DNA of 64,000 bases, from the IMG/VR virus record IMGVR_UViG_3300020470_003365, positions 1 through 64,000 of that record; one strand, written 5' to 3'. Positions 26,101 to 37,400 of the stretch are shown in pieces. The notes under the pieces were generated by a model. That model made no database searches and was not told the origin of the DNA. It saw only the letters and a program-made list of their open reading frames with translations. The position numbers were made by a program, and so were the translations under genes. The DNA comes from a virus. The number at the start of each line of letters is the position of its first letter. Position 1 is the first letter of the stretch.

Positions 26101-29029
26101 TGTTAAGGAACTATTCCCACAAACAAATAGGGATAATCCAGTATCTGATCCAGAAGAGACAAAATCATTTGCCGTTCCTGATATGATCGGTAAAGTTGTT
26201 GTTAATGATGTTCAGAAGAGTGTAACAAAAGAAACTCTTACCAAATTCAATAGGGATGTTGATACAGGTATTGCACTTACTAATATTGTTTCAAGTACAA
26301 CAGGTATTGCACATACTCTTCATTCAAGTGTAGATCATGGATTAAATAAGGCAACACTTGTAAGTATTGCAAATAGTGGAAATGGATATGGTATTGGATC
26401 TGCTGTTGAAGAAACATATTATAATGCTAACTTAGTATCCATAGGTGCTTCTGTAACTGGTGTTAATGCTACTGCAAAAGTTACTGTTGCTCCAACAGGT
26501 GGTATTACTGCTATCGAATTGATGGATGGTGGTAGTTCATTTAATGTTGGAAATACATTAGCAGTTGTTGGTATTGCAACTACAACTGGATATAGTCAAG
26601 CAACTGTTACTGTAAGTAAGGTATATGATAATACTGGTGACTCCATTAGGGTTGTTGGTGTATCATCTGCAACTTATGCTGGATACAATTCAACATATAG
26701 GATTACTGGTGTTGGTACACAGGGTAAAGAGATCTATGTAACATCTACGTCTGCTATTAGTGGAGTTTCTACCACTGGTATTGGAGCAACAGCAGCTGCA
26801 GGATCATATTCATACTTAACGGGAGAATCACTAAGAGTCAGTTCAATTGTTTATAACAATGTTGTTGGACTTGCAACAGTTACAACAGTAAATAATCATG
26901 GATTAAAAGTTGATAATAGAGTTGAATTTGTAGGTGCAGATCAGGCATTATATAATGATTCATTTGTTGTAACTGAGAATGTAGGATTATCTACTTTTGT
27001 TGTTAATATTGGTGTTAATGCATCATCACCAGCAACAACAGGAACTATCTTTGCATATCGTGATGGTTATGCATCAAATGGTGGATTAATTACTGTTGAC
27101 GATGAAAATCTAAATGGTCGTATGATTCCATCTTATGCTGGAATTACAACTACATTGGCAGCTGCTGTTACAAATACAACAACAGAAACTGTAGCACTTA
27201 ATGGTAGATCTGGTCTTGATATAAGGAATGGTGATTACTTTACAATTGATGATGAGATTGTAAGAGTTAAGACCGCACCATCAGGAGTAGGTGATTCTGT
27301 AAGTGTATTCCGTGGAGTATTAGGTTCTAAGAGAGCTACTCATATTAGTGGTTCTTTAGTTAGAAGGATACATATTAATCCAATTGAACTTAGAAGACAC
27401 TCTATTATTCGTGCATCTGGTCATACATTTGAATATGTTGGATATGGTCCAGGTAACTACTCAACTGCACTTCCTGACAAGCATGATAGGGAAATAACTC
27501 CTGAAGAGGAACTATTAGCACAGTCAATCCGTAAGGATGGTGGTGTTAACTTCTATACTGGTATGAATGCTAAGGGTATATCATTCACTGGTAATAAGAA
27601 GTCAAGTAGTATTACAGGAAAAGAAGAAATCTTTGATACACCAGTTCAAACAGTAACTGGTGAGGATATTGGAAATCTTGAAGATCTTAATGTAACTCAG
27701 GCAACTGAAGGTGTATTCTCAAGATCAATTAGAGTTGAGGGTGGTCCTGATAACAAGGTAGCAACTGAGTTTAATGGTCCTATTATTGTTAACAATAAGT
27801 TGACTGTTAATTCTAGTGAAGGATTTGAGGCTAACTCATTATTCTTACAGGGTGATAAGACTGTATCTAGAAAGTATACTCTTTCTGGATCAACTCCTAT
27901 TCTTGCAGGTAATCCTGGTGATATCACATACTTCTCTGATCCATCACAAGGTGGATATGCTGGATGGATCTATAGTGTAGATAATGAGTGGAGAAGATTT
28001 GGTAGTGTTGGTCTTGCTAAGGATGCAAATATAAATGTATTCGATCAAGTAGGAATTGGAACTACCACACCTGGCACAAATACACTTCAAGTAGGTGCTG
28101 GAACATCTCTTATTGCAGTAAGTGGTGCTGGTGATGTTGGTTTTGGAGTAACCGCTAGTGGCTTTAAGTTTAATGTATCTGGTAATTCTAATATTACTGG
28201 TATATTAACTGCAACTAAATTTGTTGGTGATGGTTCTGGATTAACTGGAATCAATGCAGCAGCAACTGGATGGACTAATTATGTTGGTAGTGGATCATCT
28301 ATAACATACAATACAAACTTATCTAGTAACGGCCGAGTTGGTATAGGAAGTACAATTCCTAGTTTCCTTCTTGAGGTTGGTACTGTAGGAACAGGTGATA
28401 CCACATTAAATGTGAATGGTCATGCAAGATTTGTAGATCAAATTGATGCCAATACTGTAAATATTACTGGTATTCTTACATCAGTAAATTATAATTTACA
28501 AAGTGCAACTGGTAAGATAACAGTTGGTGTTATTACCACAACTGATCTTAAGGTTGGGTCTGGATCAACTATTCTAGCAACATCTGCTGGTGGAATAGGT
28601 ATCGGAATATTAAATGCAAGAGCTAATTTGGATGTTGAAGGTCATACAAGACTTAAGACTTATTCTGAAAATGTTGGAACACTTTCAGTTGATTCAAATG
28701 TAGCAACAATTGATTTGAGTACTGCACAAACATTTGATTATACTTTATCTGATAATATTACAAGTTTCAAGGTAATTAATGCACCTGCAGGATCTTCATC
28801 CTTTGTTTTAAAAATAACTCAGGATGGTGCTGGATCTAGAACAGTTGGTATAGATACATTTGTAGATGGATCATCAACTACAGTACCAGTTTATTGGCCT
28901 GGAGGAGTAGCACCTATTGTCACATCTACACCAAATAGAAGTGATATTATATCATTTAAGATTATAGATGGTTCTAATTTAGCCGCAAATGGATTATTTG
29001 GAGTTATTACTGGTCAAAATTTTAGTTAA
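23162..29029 (+). CDS. Giant virion structural/tail fibre protein with N-terminal beta-helix-like domain
   Basis: A 1955-residue product. The N-terminus (GLSRLDNFLKSARGTILYVN, then SLTRPFKTIQRALIESARFS and TTILIYPGDHVIDNRPGY) is the hallmark of a large structural protein found in T4-like cyanophages. It resembles a pectin-lyase-type beta-helix start (PFKTIQ.A). Residues 100-260 continue with GGVIVPRGTSLVGLDLRKTK and CYFWQFSMFDAD. The middle is Thr/Val/Gly-rich beta repeat sequence with many Asn. The final 500 residues are fibre shaft with GIGTTTPGTNTLQVGAG and NITGILTATKFVGDGSGLTG. It is likely a baseplate-anchored fibre; no enzyme motif is seen. Confidence 0.75.
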   Translation: MGLSRLDNFLKSARGTILYVNPNDLDATDSIENQGNSLTRPFKTIQRALIESARFSYQKGLENDRFAKTTILIYPGDHVIDNRPGYIPIAANQYRLRNGSTTNNLPPFDLTSNFDLSTSDNELYKLNSVHGGVIVPRGTSLVGLDLRKTKIRPRYVPNPTNDDIERSALFRVTGGCYFWQFSMFDADPNGQCFKDYSENLFVPNFSHHKLTCFEYADGVNNVKINDSFISGTDGEFDRTDLQMYYEKVGLVYGASSGRAIEPDYPSSGLDIQPKIDEYRIVGSQGKTVGISSIFSGDSVIANTTVTVSTNTPVPELQVDTPFSIKDVGVDEYNGQFVVSEVINPSKIKYQVQNAPIVANPSSAGSELSLTANTVTSASPYIFNVSLRSVFGTCGLLADGKKATGFKSMVVAQFTGIGLQKDDNAFVLYNTTNGEYDDSTAVTSVLSNNSKAIYKPSYRNFHIRVTNDAFIQAVSIFAIGYAEHFSSQNGADISLTNSNSNFGSKSLSASGFKKDAFTQDDKGYITHIIPPKQLPLSEVSVEVESLDVQKTAVGVASTGNLYLYGKTNPDTPPENVIEGYRVGARKNDDLKVLISDAGAVTEKKARIVMAGSQSSSEKSFDVARTATGNTITNNVIRLDAAHDFINGESVRVISDNGHLPDGLDANTLYYVITTGSGINTNTDVKLSKTLSDALITTAGQELTINNRGGSLKVVSRVSDKNSGELGHPIQFDTTNSQWYVNVSTTPSENTIYPSLVSLGTTVLGSATPRTFITRIPDARNADDTIYRARYVIPKDAGTARPPSDGFILQESNTGIGATDAEVQSYFGSGTLTNENQLRNFRIVADANWSGTEVSVQTELPHNLTVGSEVELVNVKSTTNTTGVGNSGFNRTFAVTGISSAKNFTVGLTTDPGTFTSDVTSRTVSLPYFKRKRFKDTYYIQGSHEAQKFIAGSQDGIYYLTVVNASNSPTISEFAGDKYSQPVKELFPQTNRDNPVSDPEETKSFAVPDMIGKVVVNDVQKSVTKETLTKFNRDVDTGIALTNIVSSTTGIAHTLHSSVDHGLNKATLVSIANSGNGYGIGSAVEETYYNANLVSIGASVTGVNATAKVTVAPTGGITAIELMDGGSSFNVGNTLAVVGIATTTGYSQATVTVSKVYDNTGDSIRVVGVSSATYAGYNSTYRITGVGTQGKEIYVTSTSAISGVSTTGIGATAAAGSYSYLTGESLRVSSIVYNNVVGLATVTTVNNHGLKVDNRVEFVGADQALYNDSFVVTENVGLSTFVVNIGVNASSPATTGTIFAYRDGYASNGGLITVDDENLNGRMIPSYAGITTTLAAAVTNTTTETVALNGRSGLDIRNGDYFTIDDEIVRVKTAPSGVGDSVSVFRGVLGSKRATHISGSLVRRIHINPIELRRHSIIRASGHTFEYVGYGPGNYSTALPDKHDREITPEEELLAQSIRKDGGVNFYTGMNAKGISFTGNKKSSSITGKEEIFDTPVQTVTGEDIGNLEDLNVTQATEGVFSRSIRVEGGPDNKVATEFNGPIIVNNKLTVNSSEGFEANSLFLQGDKTVSRKYTLSGSTPILAGNPGDITYFSDPSQGGYAGWIYSVDNEWRRFGSVGLAKDANINVFDQVGIGTTTPGTNTLQVGAGTSLIAVSGAGDVGFGVTASGFKFNVSGNSNITGILTATKFVGDGSGLTGINAAATGWTNYVGSGSSITYNTNLSSNGRVGIGSTIPSFLLEVGTVGTGDTTLNVNGHARFVDQIDANTVNITGILTSVNYNLQSATGKITVGVITTTDLKVGSGSTILATSAGGIGIGILNARANLDVEGHTRLKTYSENVGTLSVDSNVATIDLSTAQTFDYTLSDNITSFKVINAPAGSSSFVLKITQDGAGSRTVGIDTFVDGSSTTVPVYWPGGVAPIVTSTPNRSDIISFKIIDGSNLAANGLFGVITGQNFS

Positions 29030-29031
29030 TA

Positions 29032-31452
29032 ATGAATCAAATTTTTAGAAATAAGCAAACAGACTTGGATCTTAATGGTCCAAATCTGTCATTTACAACT
29101 AACCCATCAAATCAAAATGGTAATACAGGTGATAGTGTATCATTTGTAGGAATTGCGACAGCAACATTTCCTAATGCTGCTGATAATTCAGGATCAATTG
29201 ATTATCAATGGTATGAAGTTGGTGTTGGTAAGTTAAGTGATGGTGGAAAATTAGCAGGAACTGCTACGACTACTTTGACTCTTAGTAATTTAGTAACACC
29301 AGGTGATAATGGAAGACAGTTTTATCTAGAGGCTGACTATACACCATCATATTATCAAACAGGAAATGCAATTAATGAACCTTTAAATTCTGGAATTGGT
29401 AGTGTCACTGTTGCCGATGTAATTCAAATTACAACACAACCAATTCCAATTACAGGAATAACAACAACAAATAATACATTTAATGTTGTATCTAACGTAA
29501 ATGGAGATACGCAAAATTTATCATATCAATGGCAAGTGGATGGAACTAATGTAAGTGATGGGACAATTACAAAACAAAGTGTAGAAACTGTAGGTAGTAA
29601 TGTAAGAGTAACAGAACAAACATTTACAACTGGATCATTTACTATACCTGCAAATGCTACTGATATTAGAATAGATCTTGGATCTGGTTGTGGTGGTCGT
29701 GGTGCGGATACTCATCTCAATAGTGGTGGTGATGGTGGTGATGGAATGGCTGCATGGTTTACTATTCCATCAAGTTCATCTGCAAGAACAGTTTTTATTG
29801 AGGTTGGTAGGAATGGAAATGATGGATTGGTAGGAACAGAAAGTATTGGTGGATTTGGTGGTGCTATTGATGGAAGTTCTTTGGCAGGAGGTAATGGTGC
29901 AAAATCTGGTTCTACAGGATTAAATGGATCTGGAGGTGGTGGCGGTGCTCCTACTACTGTAACAATTGATGGAACACTTGCAATTGTTCTAGGTGGTGGT
30001 GCTGGTGGTGGTGGAGCTAGTGAATCTGGTGCTGGAACTAATGGTGGTGATGCAGGTCCAACATCTGGAAGTGTAATTTTCTATGGTTTATCTGATAGTG
30101 ATTCTTTTTCATCTGTGAATGGTGTATCTGCTGTTACATCAACTGGAGCTGGTGGAGGTGGAGGTGGAGCAGGAGCTTCGTTTACATATAATTCTACTAC
30201 TTATGGTGCAGCTAATGCAGGAACTTCGGGATCATCTGCAACTGGTGGTGAGTATGGATTGAGTGCATATAAAACTAGTTTAGCAACTCTTGATGGTGGT
30301 TCTTATAATAGATATGAGAAGTTTCGTGGTGCTGGTTCTGGTTGGGCATTTCTTACATATACTACTACTTCAACTACAAACACAAATGATACTAAAACTA
30401 CCACTGTAACTGGTGCTCAAACTGCGTCTTTAACATTAAATACTGATAAGGTAGGTGTAGCATATACTGTTGGAGTTCAAATTACAGCAACTGCAAGTAA
30501 TTCTCCATTAACATCTGATATTGTTGGGTATAATGTAGTATCACAGTTTGATCAAGCTATTGTTAATATAGAGGCAATTGGAATTACAACTTCTGCTTCT
30601 CTTTCAACAATTAATTTGAGTAATGGTGAAATTACTTTTACTTCATCAGATACTAGAACAGATAATACAAATACTATAAGAGAATATGTATTATACTCTC
30701 CAGAGAGAGATATTGATGTTGAGATGGATATGTATGGTGGGAAGGGGTATGATAATTTTGTAAATGGAACATCTTTTGGTGGTCAAGGTGGATATGGTAG
30801 GATTAGATTTACTTTAGAAAAGAATGTTGAATATGTATTAACTGGAATATCTACTGCAATTGGTTCCCCTGCATTGTATAGAAAAGCATCTTTACTTGCT
30901 ATTGTTGGTCAAGGTGGATCTGGTGGTCAGCAAGGTGGTGTAGGTGGAAGAGGAGGTGGACATAATATTGCTGGACAAAATGGTGGTGGTAATATAGGTG
31001 GTTCGGGTGGAACTACTTCTACTCCAGGAGTAAATGGTAGTTTTGGTTCTATAATCAATGCTTCTTTACAAACAGGAGATTCTCAATCAGTTGCACCGAA
31101 CGGTGGAATAATACTTTCTTGTCCAAAAGGTATTTACTGGGCTCAACAAGGTGTGACACAATGTAGTGATGTTGGTAATGTTCAATATAGATTATCTGAT
31201 GGATCTATAGTTACTAATACTTCTTCTTCTATAACTAGAGGATATAAAACTGGATATAATATTATCGAAACTGCAGGAGCAGCAGTTGGTAATGGTGGTA
31301 TTGGTGGTAATGGAGCGAATGGTGGTAATGGTGGATCTGGTCAAGGTGGTGGAGGAGGTGGTTCTGGATATGCTAGTGGTGTAACTATTGTTTCTTCGCA
31401 ATTGGGTGGTAATCAATTTAACGAACCTAGAGTAATACTTAGAGTTGTCTGA
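29032..31452 (+). CDS. Adhesin with Ig-like domains and glycine-rich regions
   Basis: An 806-residue product. Residues about 20-110 form an Ig-like unit (IDYQWYEVGVGKL, TTTLTLSNLVTPGDNGRQFYLEA), with a second at about 135-185 (LSYQWQVDGTNVSDGT). Glycine-rich regions at about 220-385, 620-665 and 745-785 contain runs such as GGGGGAP, AGGGGGGAGASF and GQGGGGGGSGYASG. Such poly-Gly segments occur at receptor-binding tips of phage fibres, where they can form polyglycine-type helix bundles. It begins 2 nt after the giant structural protein. No catalytic motif is seen; a cell-surface binding role is inferred. Confidence 0.7.
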   Translation: MNQIFRNKQTDLDLNGPNLSFTTNPSNQNGNTGDSVSFVGIATATFPNAADNSGSIDYQWYEVGVGKLSDGGKLAGTATTTLTLSNLVTPGDNGRQFYLEADYTPSYYQTGNAINEPLNSGIGSVTVADVIQITTQPIPITGITTTNNTFNVVSNVNGDTQNLSYQWQVDGTNVSDGTITKQSVETVGSNVRVTEQTFTTGSFTIPANATDIRIDLGSGCGGRGADTHLNSGGDGGDGMAAWFTIPSSSSARTVFIEVGRNGNDGLVGTESIGGFGGAIDGSSLAGGNGAKSGSTGLNGSGGGGGAPTTVTIDGTLAIVLGGGAGGGGASESGAGTNGGDAGPTSGSVIFYGLSDSDSFSSVNGVSAVTSTGAGGGGGGAGASFTYNSTTYGAANAGTSGSSATGGEYGLSAYKTSLATLDGGSYNRYEKFRGAGSGWAFLTYTTTSTTNTNDTKTTTVTGAQTASLTLNTDKVGVAYTVGVQITATASNSPLTSDIVGYNVVSQFDQAIVNIEAIGITTSASLSTINLSNGEITFTSSDTRTDNTNTIREYVLYSPERDIDVEMDMYGGKGYDNFVNGTSFGGQGGYGRIRFTLEKNVEYVLTGISTAIGSPALYRKASLLAIVGQGGSGGQQGGVGGRGGGHNIAGQNGGGNIGGSGGTTSTPGVNGSFGSIINASLQTGDSQSVAPNGGIILSCPKGIYWAQQGVTQCSDVGNVQYRLSDGSIVTNTSSSITRGYKTGYNIIETAGAAVGNGGIGGNGANGGNGGSGQGGGGGGSGYASGVTIVSSQLGGNQFNEPRVILRVV

Positions 31453-31453
31453 C

Positions 31454-31461
31454 TATAAATA
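31454..31461 (+). promoter_or_regulatory. Late promoter TATAAATA
   Basis: A perfect octamer begins 1 nt after the adhesin stop and ends 35 nt before the fibre ATG at 31497. A purine-rich AGGGGGAGAG follows at 31472-31481. Confidence 0.72.
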
Positions 31462-31496
31462 ATAAAAAAATAGGGGGAGAGTGAACCCGAAATAAC

Positions 31497-34409
31497 ATGG
31501 CTGTAAACAAGAATTTTGTAGTAAAGAATGGGTTAGAGGTAGGAACCGACCTTATTCTTGCTAATACTACTAACAGCAGAGTTGGTATAGGGACATCCTT
31601 ACCAACAGATACCCTCCATGTGAACGGAGGAATCGCTGGTACAGATTTTGTTATTTCGGGTATAGCAACAATACCAACGTTGAATTCAACGACTGGTACG
31701 ATTACTAACCTTTCTGCTACTACCATTTCGATGGGTAGCACGGCAGTAATAAATTCCGCAAGACAGTTACAAAATATTGCATCATTAGATGCCACAACTA
31801 CAGCAACTATTGAAGCTGCTATCGAAGCAGGCCCAAATACGTTTGCTAATTTAAATATTACAGGTGTATCTACATTTGTTGGACTTGCTACATTTGGTAG
31901 TGGATTAGAAGTTCAATCTGGTGTATCCACATTTACAGGAGCAGTTGATATTAATGGTGGTATTACTGCTAATACACTTCAAGTAGAAGATTTAACTATT
32001 AATAAAGTAGTAACTGTTGGTGCTGGTGGAGAATTACAAGATAGTGCTAATTTAGGATTTGATGGATATACACTTACACCTGCTGGTGTGCTTGTTACAG
32101 GTGTAACTACTTCTACTGGACTGATAGACGCTAATGGTGGACTTAGTGTTTCAGGAAATACTACTCTTGACTCAGCAGTTATTGGAGGAATTGGTACTTT
32201 CAATAGTGATGGTGCAAATATACTTGGTATTGTAACTGCAACTGCTTTCCACGGAGATATTTCTAATGCTACTGGTGTTAGTTCGTCTATTGTTGCATCT
32301 GTTGGTATTCAATCTGGTGGTGTAGTAGTTGGTGCAGGTATTACGGGACTTAACTTTGTTGGTGCTGGTAATTCTATACTTGTAAATGGATCTGATGCTG
32401 GTATAGTTGATATTAGTATTGCTGGTGGAGGCGGTGCTGGTGCTGCAACTAGTGTTGGTGGTAATGCTCCTGTTGATCCTGAATTGGGACAACTTTGGTA
32501 TAATAATACAACTGCGAGAACATTTGTTTATTATGATGAGGTACAACTTGGTATAGGTGCTAGTTCATACTGGGTTGATGCTTCACCATTTGATATGCAA
32601 GGTCAGTTTATTGAGAAAACTGGCGATAATATGGGTGGAGCTCTTGGATTTGCAGCAGGAACAACAGGTAATCCAGGACTTTTTGTTAATGGTTCAACGA
32701 ATACTGGTATATATTCTCCAGCTGCAAATGAATTTGGATTTGTTACATCAGGAGTAGAGAGAATTCGCATTAATGCGACTGGTACAAATATTGTAGGAAC
32801 AACTACTGTTACTGGAAATATTAATGCAGTAGACGGTGTATTCACTGGTAACGTCACTGTTGGGGGTACATTAACTAAGCAAGATGTAACCAATGTAGAT
32901 TCTATTGGTGTTGTTACTGCAAGACAAGGTGTTTACTTTGGTAATGCTGGAGCAGGAACATTAATTCAAGGTACTTCAGGTGGTATAGGTATTAACTCTT
33001 CATCTCCAGTTGGTACTCTTGATGTTACGACTACTGCTGGAACTGGTTCAACTGTATTCATTTATGCTGCTAATCATAATACAAGTGTTGCATCACAGGC
33101 AGAATTGAGATTTGGTTATGCACACTCAGGTTCTCCTGAAGGTATTGGTTATATAAAATTAAAAGAAAATGGTACTAATGCTTTTGATGGAAATTTAACA
33201 TTTGGTGTTCCTACTAATAATGGGTCTGGTGGTAGTGTAACAAATGATGTTTTAACCATTAAGGGTAGTAACCAAAATGTTGGTATTGGAACTGATATTC
33301 CTCAAAATAGTTTGCACATCGAACAACCAGGTGGTGCAACAATAAGACTTACTAGATTAACAAATAATGCTTCTAATAATGCTCAAATTAGTTTCAGTGG
33401 AACTGATGTAAATTTCGCAAATAATGGTGGAGCTAGTGGTAATATTAAATTTAGTAATAATGGTTCAGAAAAACTTCGTATAGGTGCATCAGGCCAACTT
33501 GGTATTGGTGGTGCTAACTACGGAACAGCAGGGCAAGTACTTAAATCAGCAGGAAACTCTACAACTGTTACTTGGGGTGATGCAACTGTTGGTGTATCAT
33601 CTGCAGGAACTTCAATAGGAAATGCAACTGTACTAAACTTTATTGGTGCTGGTAATACATTTGCTGTTGATGGTTCTACGGTTGATATTAGTATCGCTGG
33701 TGGAGGCGGTGGTGGATCAGGTGACTTCAATACTGGATTGTCTGGGGAATTCCACGGAACTGCAGTTGGTATTGGTTCTACTGTATTCACATTCCCATCA
33801 ACTGCTGGTAAGAAGTACATTCTTCGTTCACTTCTTGCTACTAACGTGGCCACAGCAAATACTGAAGTTAATGTAATTGGTGCATTTGACTTTAATGGAG
33901 GAGAAAGAAGTTATATGGGATATAACCTTCCAATTCCTGTAGGTATGGCTGCTGAATTACTACGTCAACCACAAGTTTTAAATCCATCAGATAAGATTCT
34001 ACTTAGATCTACTGACATTGATAGAAATGGTGTTGACAGTGTTGTTGAATATTATGGAACATATGAAACCCTTGATAGTGGAACTGATTATGTTGGAGTT
34101 GGATTGGGAGCTAATACATTGAATAATACAAATCTAAACACTCTATATACTTCAACTGGAGCACCAAGTGTATTACAATCTATTAGAATCGCTAATATAA
34201 GTGATGCTGGTCCTAAACCAATTACTGTTCAGGTTGTTGATGGTGGAGAAACCATAAGACTTGTTGAGAATCTAATAATTCCAAAATATGGATCTGTTGA
34301 AATATTAGATAATCAGAAGAGAATTGCTTCTGGTGCGATTATTAAAGTACAATTGGATGAGGCAAGCACAATGGGTGTTCAATTATCTGCTAAGAAAATA
34401 ACTGTTTGA
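31497..34409 (+). CDS. Tail fibre protein (shaft type)
   Basis: A 970-residue product beginning MAVNKNFVVKNGLEVGTDLI, a usual start for cyanophage fibres. Repeated shaft phrases include GVSTFVGLATFGSGLEV, GSLDANGGLSV-type repeats and VGIGTSLP. It includes the block VGGTLTKQDVTNVDSIGVVT near residue 460, shared with the fibres at 50741 and 59547, and two copies of a LNF(I/V)GAGN...VDISIAGGGG module. The C-terminal 200 residues (EFHGTAVGIGSTVFTFPS, KYILRSLLATNVA, PIPVGMAAELLRQPQVL) look like a globular jelly-roll-type domain. A role in host recognition is inferred. Confidence 0.78.
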   Translation: MAVNKNFVVKNGLEVGTDLILANTTNSRVGIGTSLPTDTLHVNGGIAGTDFVISGIATIPTLNSTTGTITNLSATTISMGSTAVINSARQLQNIASLDATTTATIEAAIEAGPNTFANLNITGVSTFVGLATFGSGLEVQSGVSTFTGAVDINGGITANTLQVEDLTINKVVTVGAGGELQDSANLGFDGYTLTPAGVLVTGVTTSTGLIDANGGLSVSGNTTLDSAVIGGIGTFNSDGANILGIVTATAFHGDISNATGVSSSIVASVGIQSGGVVVGAGITGLNFVGAGNSILVNGSDAGIVDISIAGGGGAGAATSVGGNAPVDPELGQLWYNNTTARTFVYYDEVQLGIGASSYWVDASPFDMQGQFIEKTGDNMGGALGFAAGTTGNPGLFVNGSTNTGIYSPAANEFGFVTSGVERIRINATGTNIVGTTTVTGNINAVDGVFTGNVTVGGTLTKQDVTNVDSIGVVTARQGVYFGNAGAGTLIQGTSGGIGINSSSPVGTLDVTTTAGTGSTVFIYAANHNTSVASQAELRFGYAHSGSPEGIGYIKLKENGTNAFDGNLTFGVPTNNGSGGSVTNDVLTIKGSNQNVGIGTDIPQNSLHIEQPGGATIRLTRLTNNASNNAQISFSGTDVNFANNGGASGNIKFSNNGSEKLRIGASGQLGIGGANYGTAGQVLKSAGNSTTVTWGDATVGVSSAGTSIGNATVLNFIGAGNTFAVDGSTVDISIAGGGGGGSGDFNTGLSGEFHGTAVGIGSTVFTFPSTAGKKYILRSLLATNVATANTEVNVIGAFDFNGGERSYMGYNLPIPVGMAAELLRQPQVLNPSDKILLRSTDIDRNGVDSVVEYYGTYETLDSGTDYVGVGLGANTLNNTNLNTLYTSTGAPSVLQSIRIANISDAGPKPITVQVVDGGETIRLVENLIIPKYGSVEILDNQKRIASGAIIKVQLDEASTMGVQLSAKKITV

Positions 34410-34415
34410 TAAATC

Positions 34416-37400
34416 ATGGCTGAAAATAGAGGTGTTTTTAGACTTAGAACTCTAAGAACAGAAAATGTACAAGGAGATGGAGTAGCAGTTACTGATGCTT
34501 GGGTTCCTCCTGCCCCCATAGCAACAGAAGATGCCTCCTATATGGTTGGTGGTCTGAGGAATGAGTATGACTCCACTAACAGTGCTTCTAATGTAAGTAG
34601 TGAGACATATAAGATTACATATGCCACAAGCACGACTTCAAGATTGCCAGGATCTAATCTTAATAATCCAATGTATGGTGGACTGGGAATGTCCTCTCTT
34701 GTTGCTATGTATTCTGGAGGTGGTCCTAATGTACCTGGATTAAACCCTAACCAGACAAATGTTCGTAAATTAACTTATGCAACTGGAGCTTGGGCTCTTC
34801 TACCAGGTTCTAATGGACTTAAAGTTGAACCTAAACAATCTACTCAAGGAGTAGGTGATGGTATGAACTTTGGATATTATTTTGGTGGTGTGAATCAGAT
34901 GGATGGTTCTTCAAGAACCAGTTATACCCAGAAATATACTTTTGCTTATGATACTTCAGAACGAATACCTGGTGCAAATCTTTCTTATGATTTTTATGGA
35001 GCAACAGCAGCAGGAAATCAGGAAAAAGCAATTGTAACGGGTGGGAATATTGGTTCTCCTTCTTCACTAAGCACAAAAATTAGTAAGTTAACATATTTAA
35101 ATGAGACTATGGTGCAAGCACCAGGTATTTACTTAGGTAATAGTAAGTATAAAGGAGATGGTGAAGCAGCAGCTGCGAATAATCAATATATCTGGTATGC
35201 AGGTGGTATGCAAATAGGGCCTCAAGGTGGTTCATTAATAGGTCAGACAACAGTGTCGAGACTTACTATGTCAATTGATTCGATTGAGTATAGTCTTCCA
35301 TCTACTCAATTAACTTATGCGACATTTAGACATGGTGGAGTAGATAATGGGTCTGATGGATATTTTGCAGGTGGAAATAGTTGGAATAATGCTGCACCTG
35401 CTGGACCTGGTGGCCCTTATAGTAGTGCTAATAAATTAACTTTTAGTAATGGTACTATGGCAGCAACGCCAGGTGCTAATTTGGGTCAAGCAACGTCTCT
35501 AATGCAGACTGCGGGCCCTAGACAATACTCAACTCCAAGTCCTGCACCTGGTGGAGCTCCTTATAGATGGATAGATGATCTTGATCCTAAAACCTTAAAT
35601 GTAGGATACTGGTCAGGTGGTGGAGGATCTCCATCTCAAACTAGTAGTACTGATCAGATAGATTTCAATTCTAATACTCGTTCAGCACTTCCTTCTAGTA
35701 CGATGCCTAGAGATGGATCAAATTATGCTGGTGTTCTTTCTGATACTACAAAAGTATTGGTAAGTGGTGGAGAACCAAGTGGTGGTAATAATGATTTTAT
35801 TAAATTTACATATGCCACTAAAACTTATTCATTCCTTCCTGGTGCTTATCCTGGTGTAAAAAGAACAAGAAATAATGATAATAATAGTATAGTACAACCA
35901 TCAGTGGGATATATTGTTGCTGGTCAAAATGATTCAGGTAATGTATTAATATCTAGTACTGATAAAATCACATTTGCTACAGATACAGCAACAACAGTTC
36001 CAGGAGCAAATTATTCTCATGCTGCAAATTATATAGCTTCATGGGGAGATGTTAATTTGGCACATGGATATGCTTATGGTGGAAATCGTGATGCTCCATC
36101 TAGTTCAAATGTAGCAGTATCAACGATCAATAAACTTACTTATGCTACTGAAACTGTATCAAACATTCCTGCAAATATAGGTACAAATCCTGGTTCTTTT
36201 ATGCATTCATCAATGTCCAGTTCTACTCATGGATATATTATGGGTGGAAGATATTATCCTGGATCTAATGAAATACCTGGTGATGTAGAGAAGTTTAATT
36301 TTTCTACCGAGACTAGATCTACGGTTCCACAACCAGGTCCAGCATATCGGGTCTATAGTGCTAATGCAACTGGCAATTCAACTGATGGATATTCTGGAGG
36401 TGGACAAGCTACTAATTACCCACAAAGATATAGCACTGTTAGAAAATTGAGTTTTACAACTGAAACTTTTTCAGTTTTAGGTGAAGCTAGTAGTTTTTCT
36501 CCAGGTTCAGGTAGAAATAGATCAGCTGCATTTAGTCAGATGTCAAATGGTAAACCTGTTCCAACTGCACCAACAGCAACACCAACTTCTCAAACTGTTC
36601 CTCTTCTTAGCCCTTCTGCTACTAATACTGCTCTTACTGCGTTTGGTTACAATCCTAAAAGTGGTAGTAATCCGATGGCAATCTATAAAACTAATTTAGC
36701 TACTGATACCAATCAGGGAGAAGCAGCTACTCTATCGATAAGAAGATTTGAATATGCGTCAAATAGCACTGAGACAAATGGATACTTCCATGCAGGAAAA
36801 GATCCAGCAGGTAGTTATGCTCCAAATAGTGATAAAGTAAATTATGCGACTGATAGTAGATCTCAAATACCAGGTTTAATGGGTGGTACTACAGGTAACT
36901 GGAGAGGATTTGGTGCAACTGGTAATCCTACTCATGGATATTCTGCAGGTGGACTTAATTGGCCAAGTGGATATTCTACTCATTTCTTAAAAATGACCTG
37001 GTCGAGTGATTCTACACAACAAATACCAGCAACTCTTAATCAAGGAAGAATTTTTATAAATGCAACAGGTAATCGTGAAATAGGTTATTGGATAGGTGGA
37101 GAAGGAAATTCTCCAGCAGCTTTTAATACTACTGATAAAATGGTTTATTCTTCAGATACAGCATCAGTTTTACCTAGTATAACTGCAGGAAGATCTAAGG
37201 CAGGAGCCGTATCAGGAAGTCCTTATAGTGGATATCTTTTAGGTGGTGAAGATACTCCTTCTTCAAATACTAATTCTGGTTATAAAATTAATATGAGTAA
37301 TGAAACAGGATCAGTTGTCCCATCAATTTCTTTAAATGGACATCCAAGTTATATGAAATATTTTGCTCAAGCAAGTGGAAATACTACTGATGGTTATACT

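Noticed and set aside
34409-34416. GATAAATC as a late promoter for the first propeller adhesin
   Set aside because: Last base mismatched and it overlaps the start codon region; cotranscription from 31454 is simpler.
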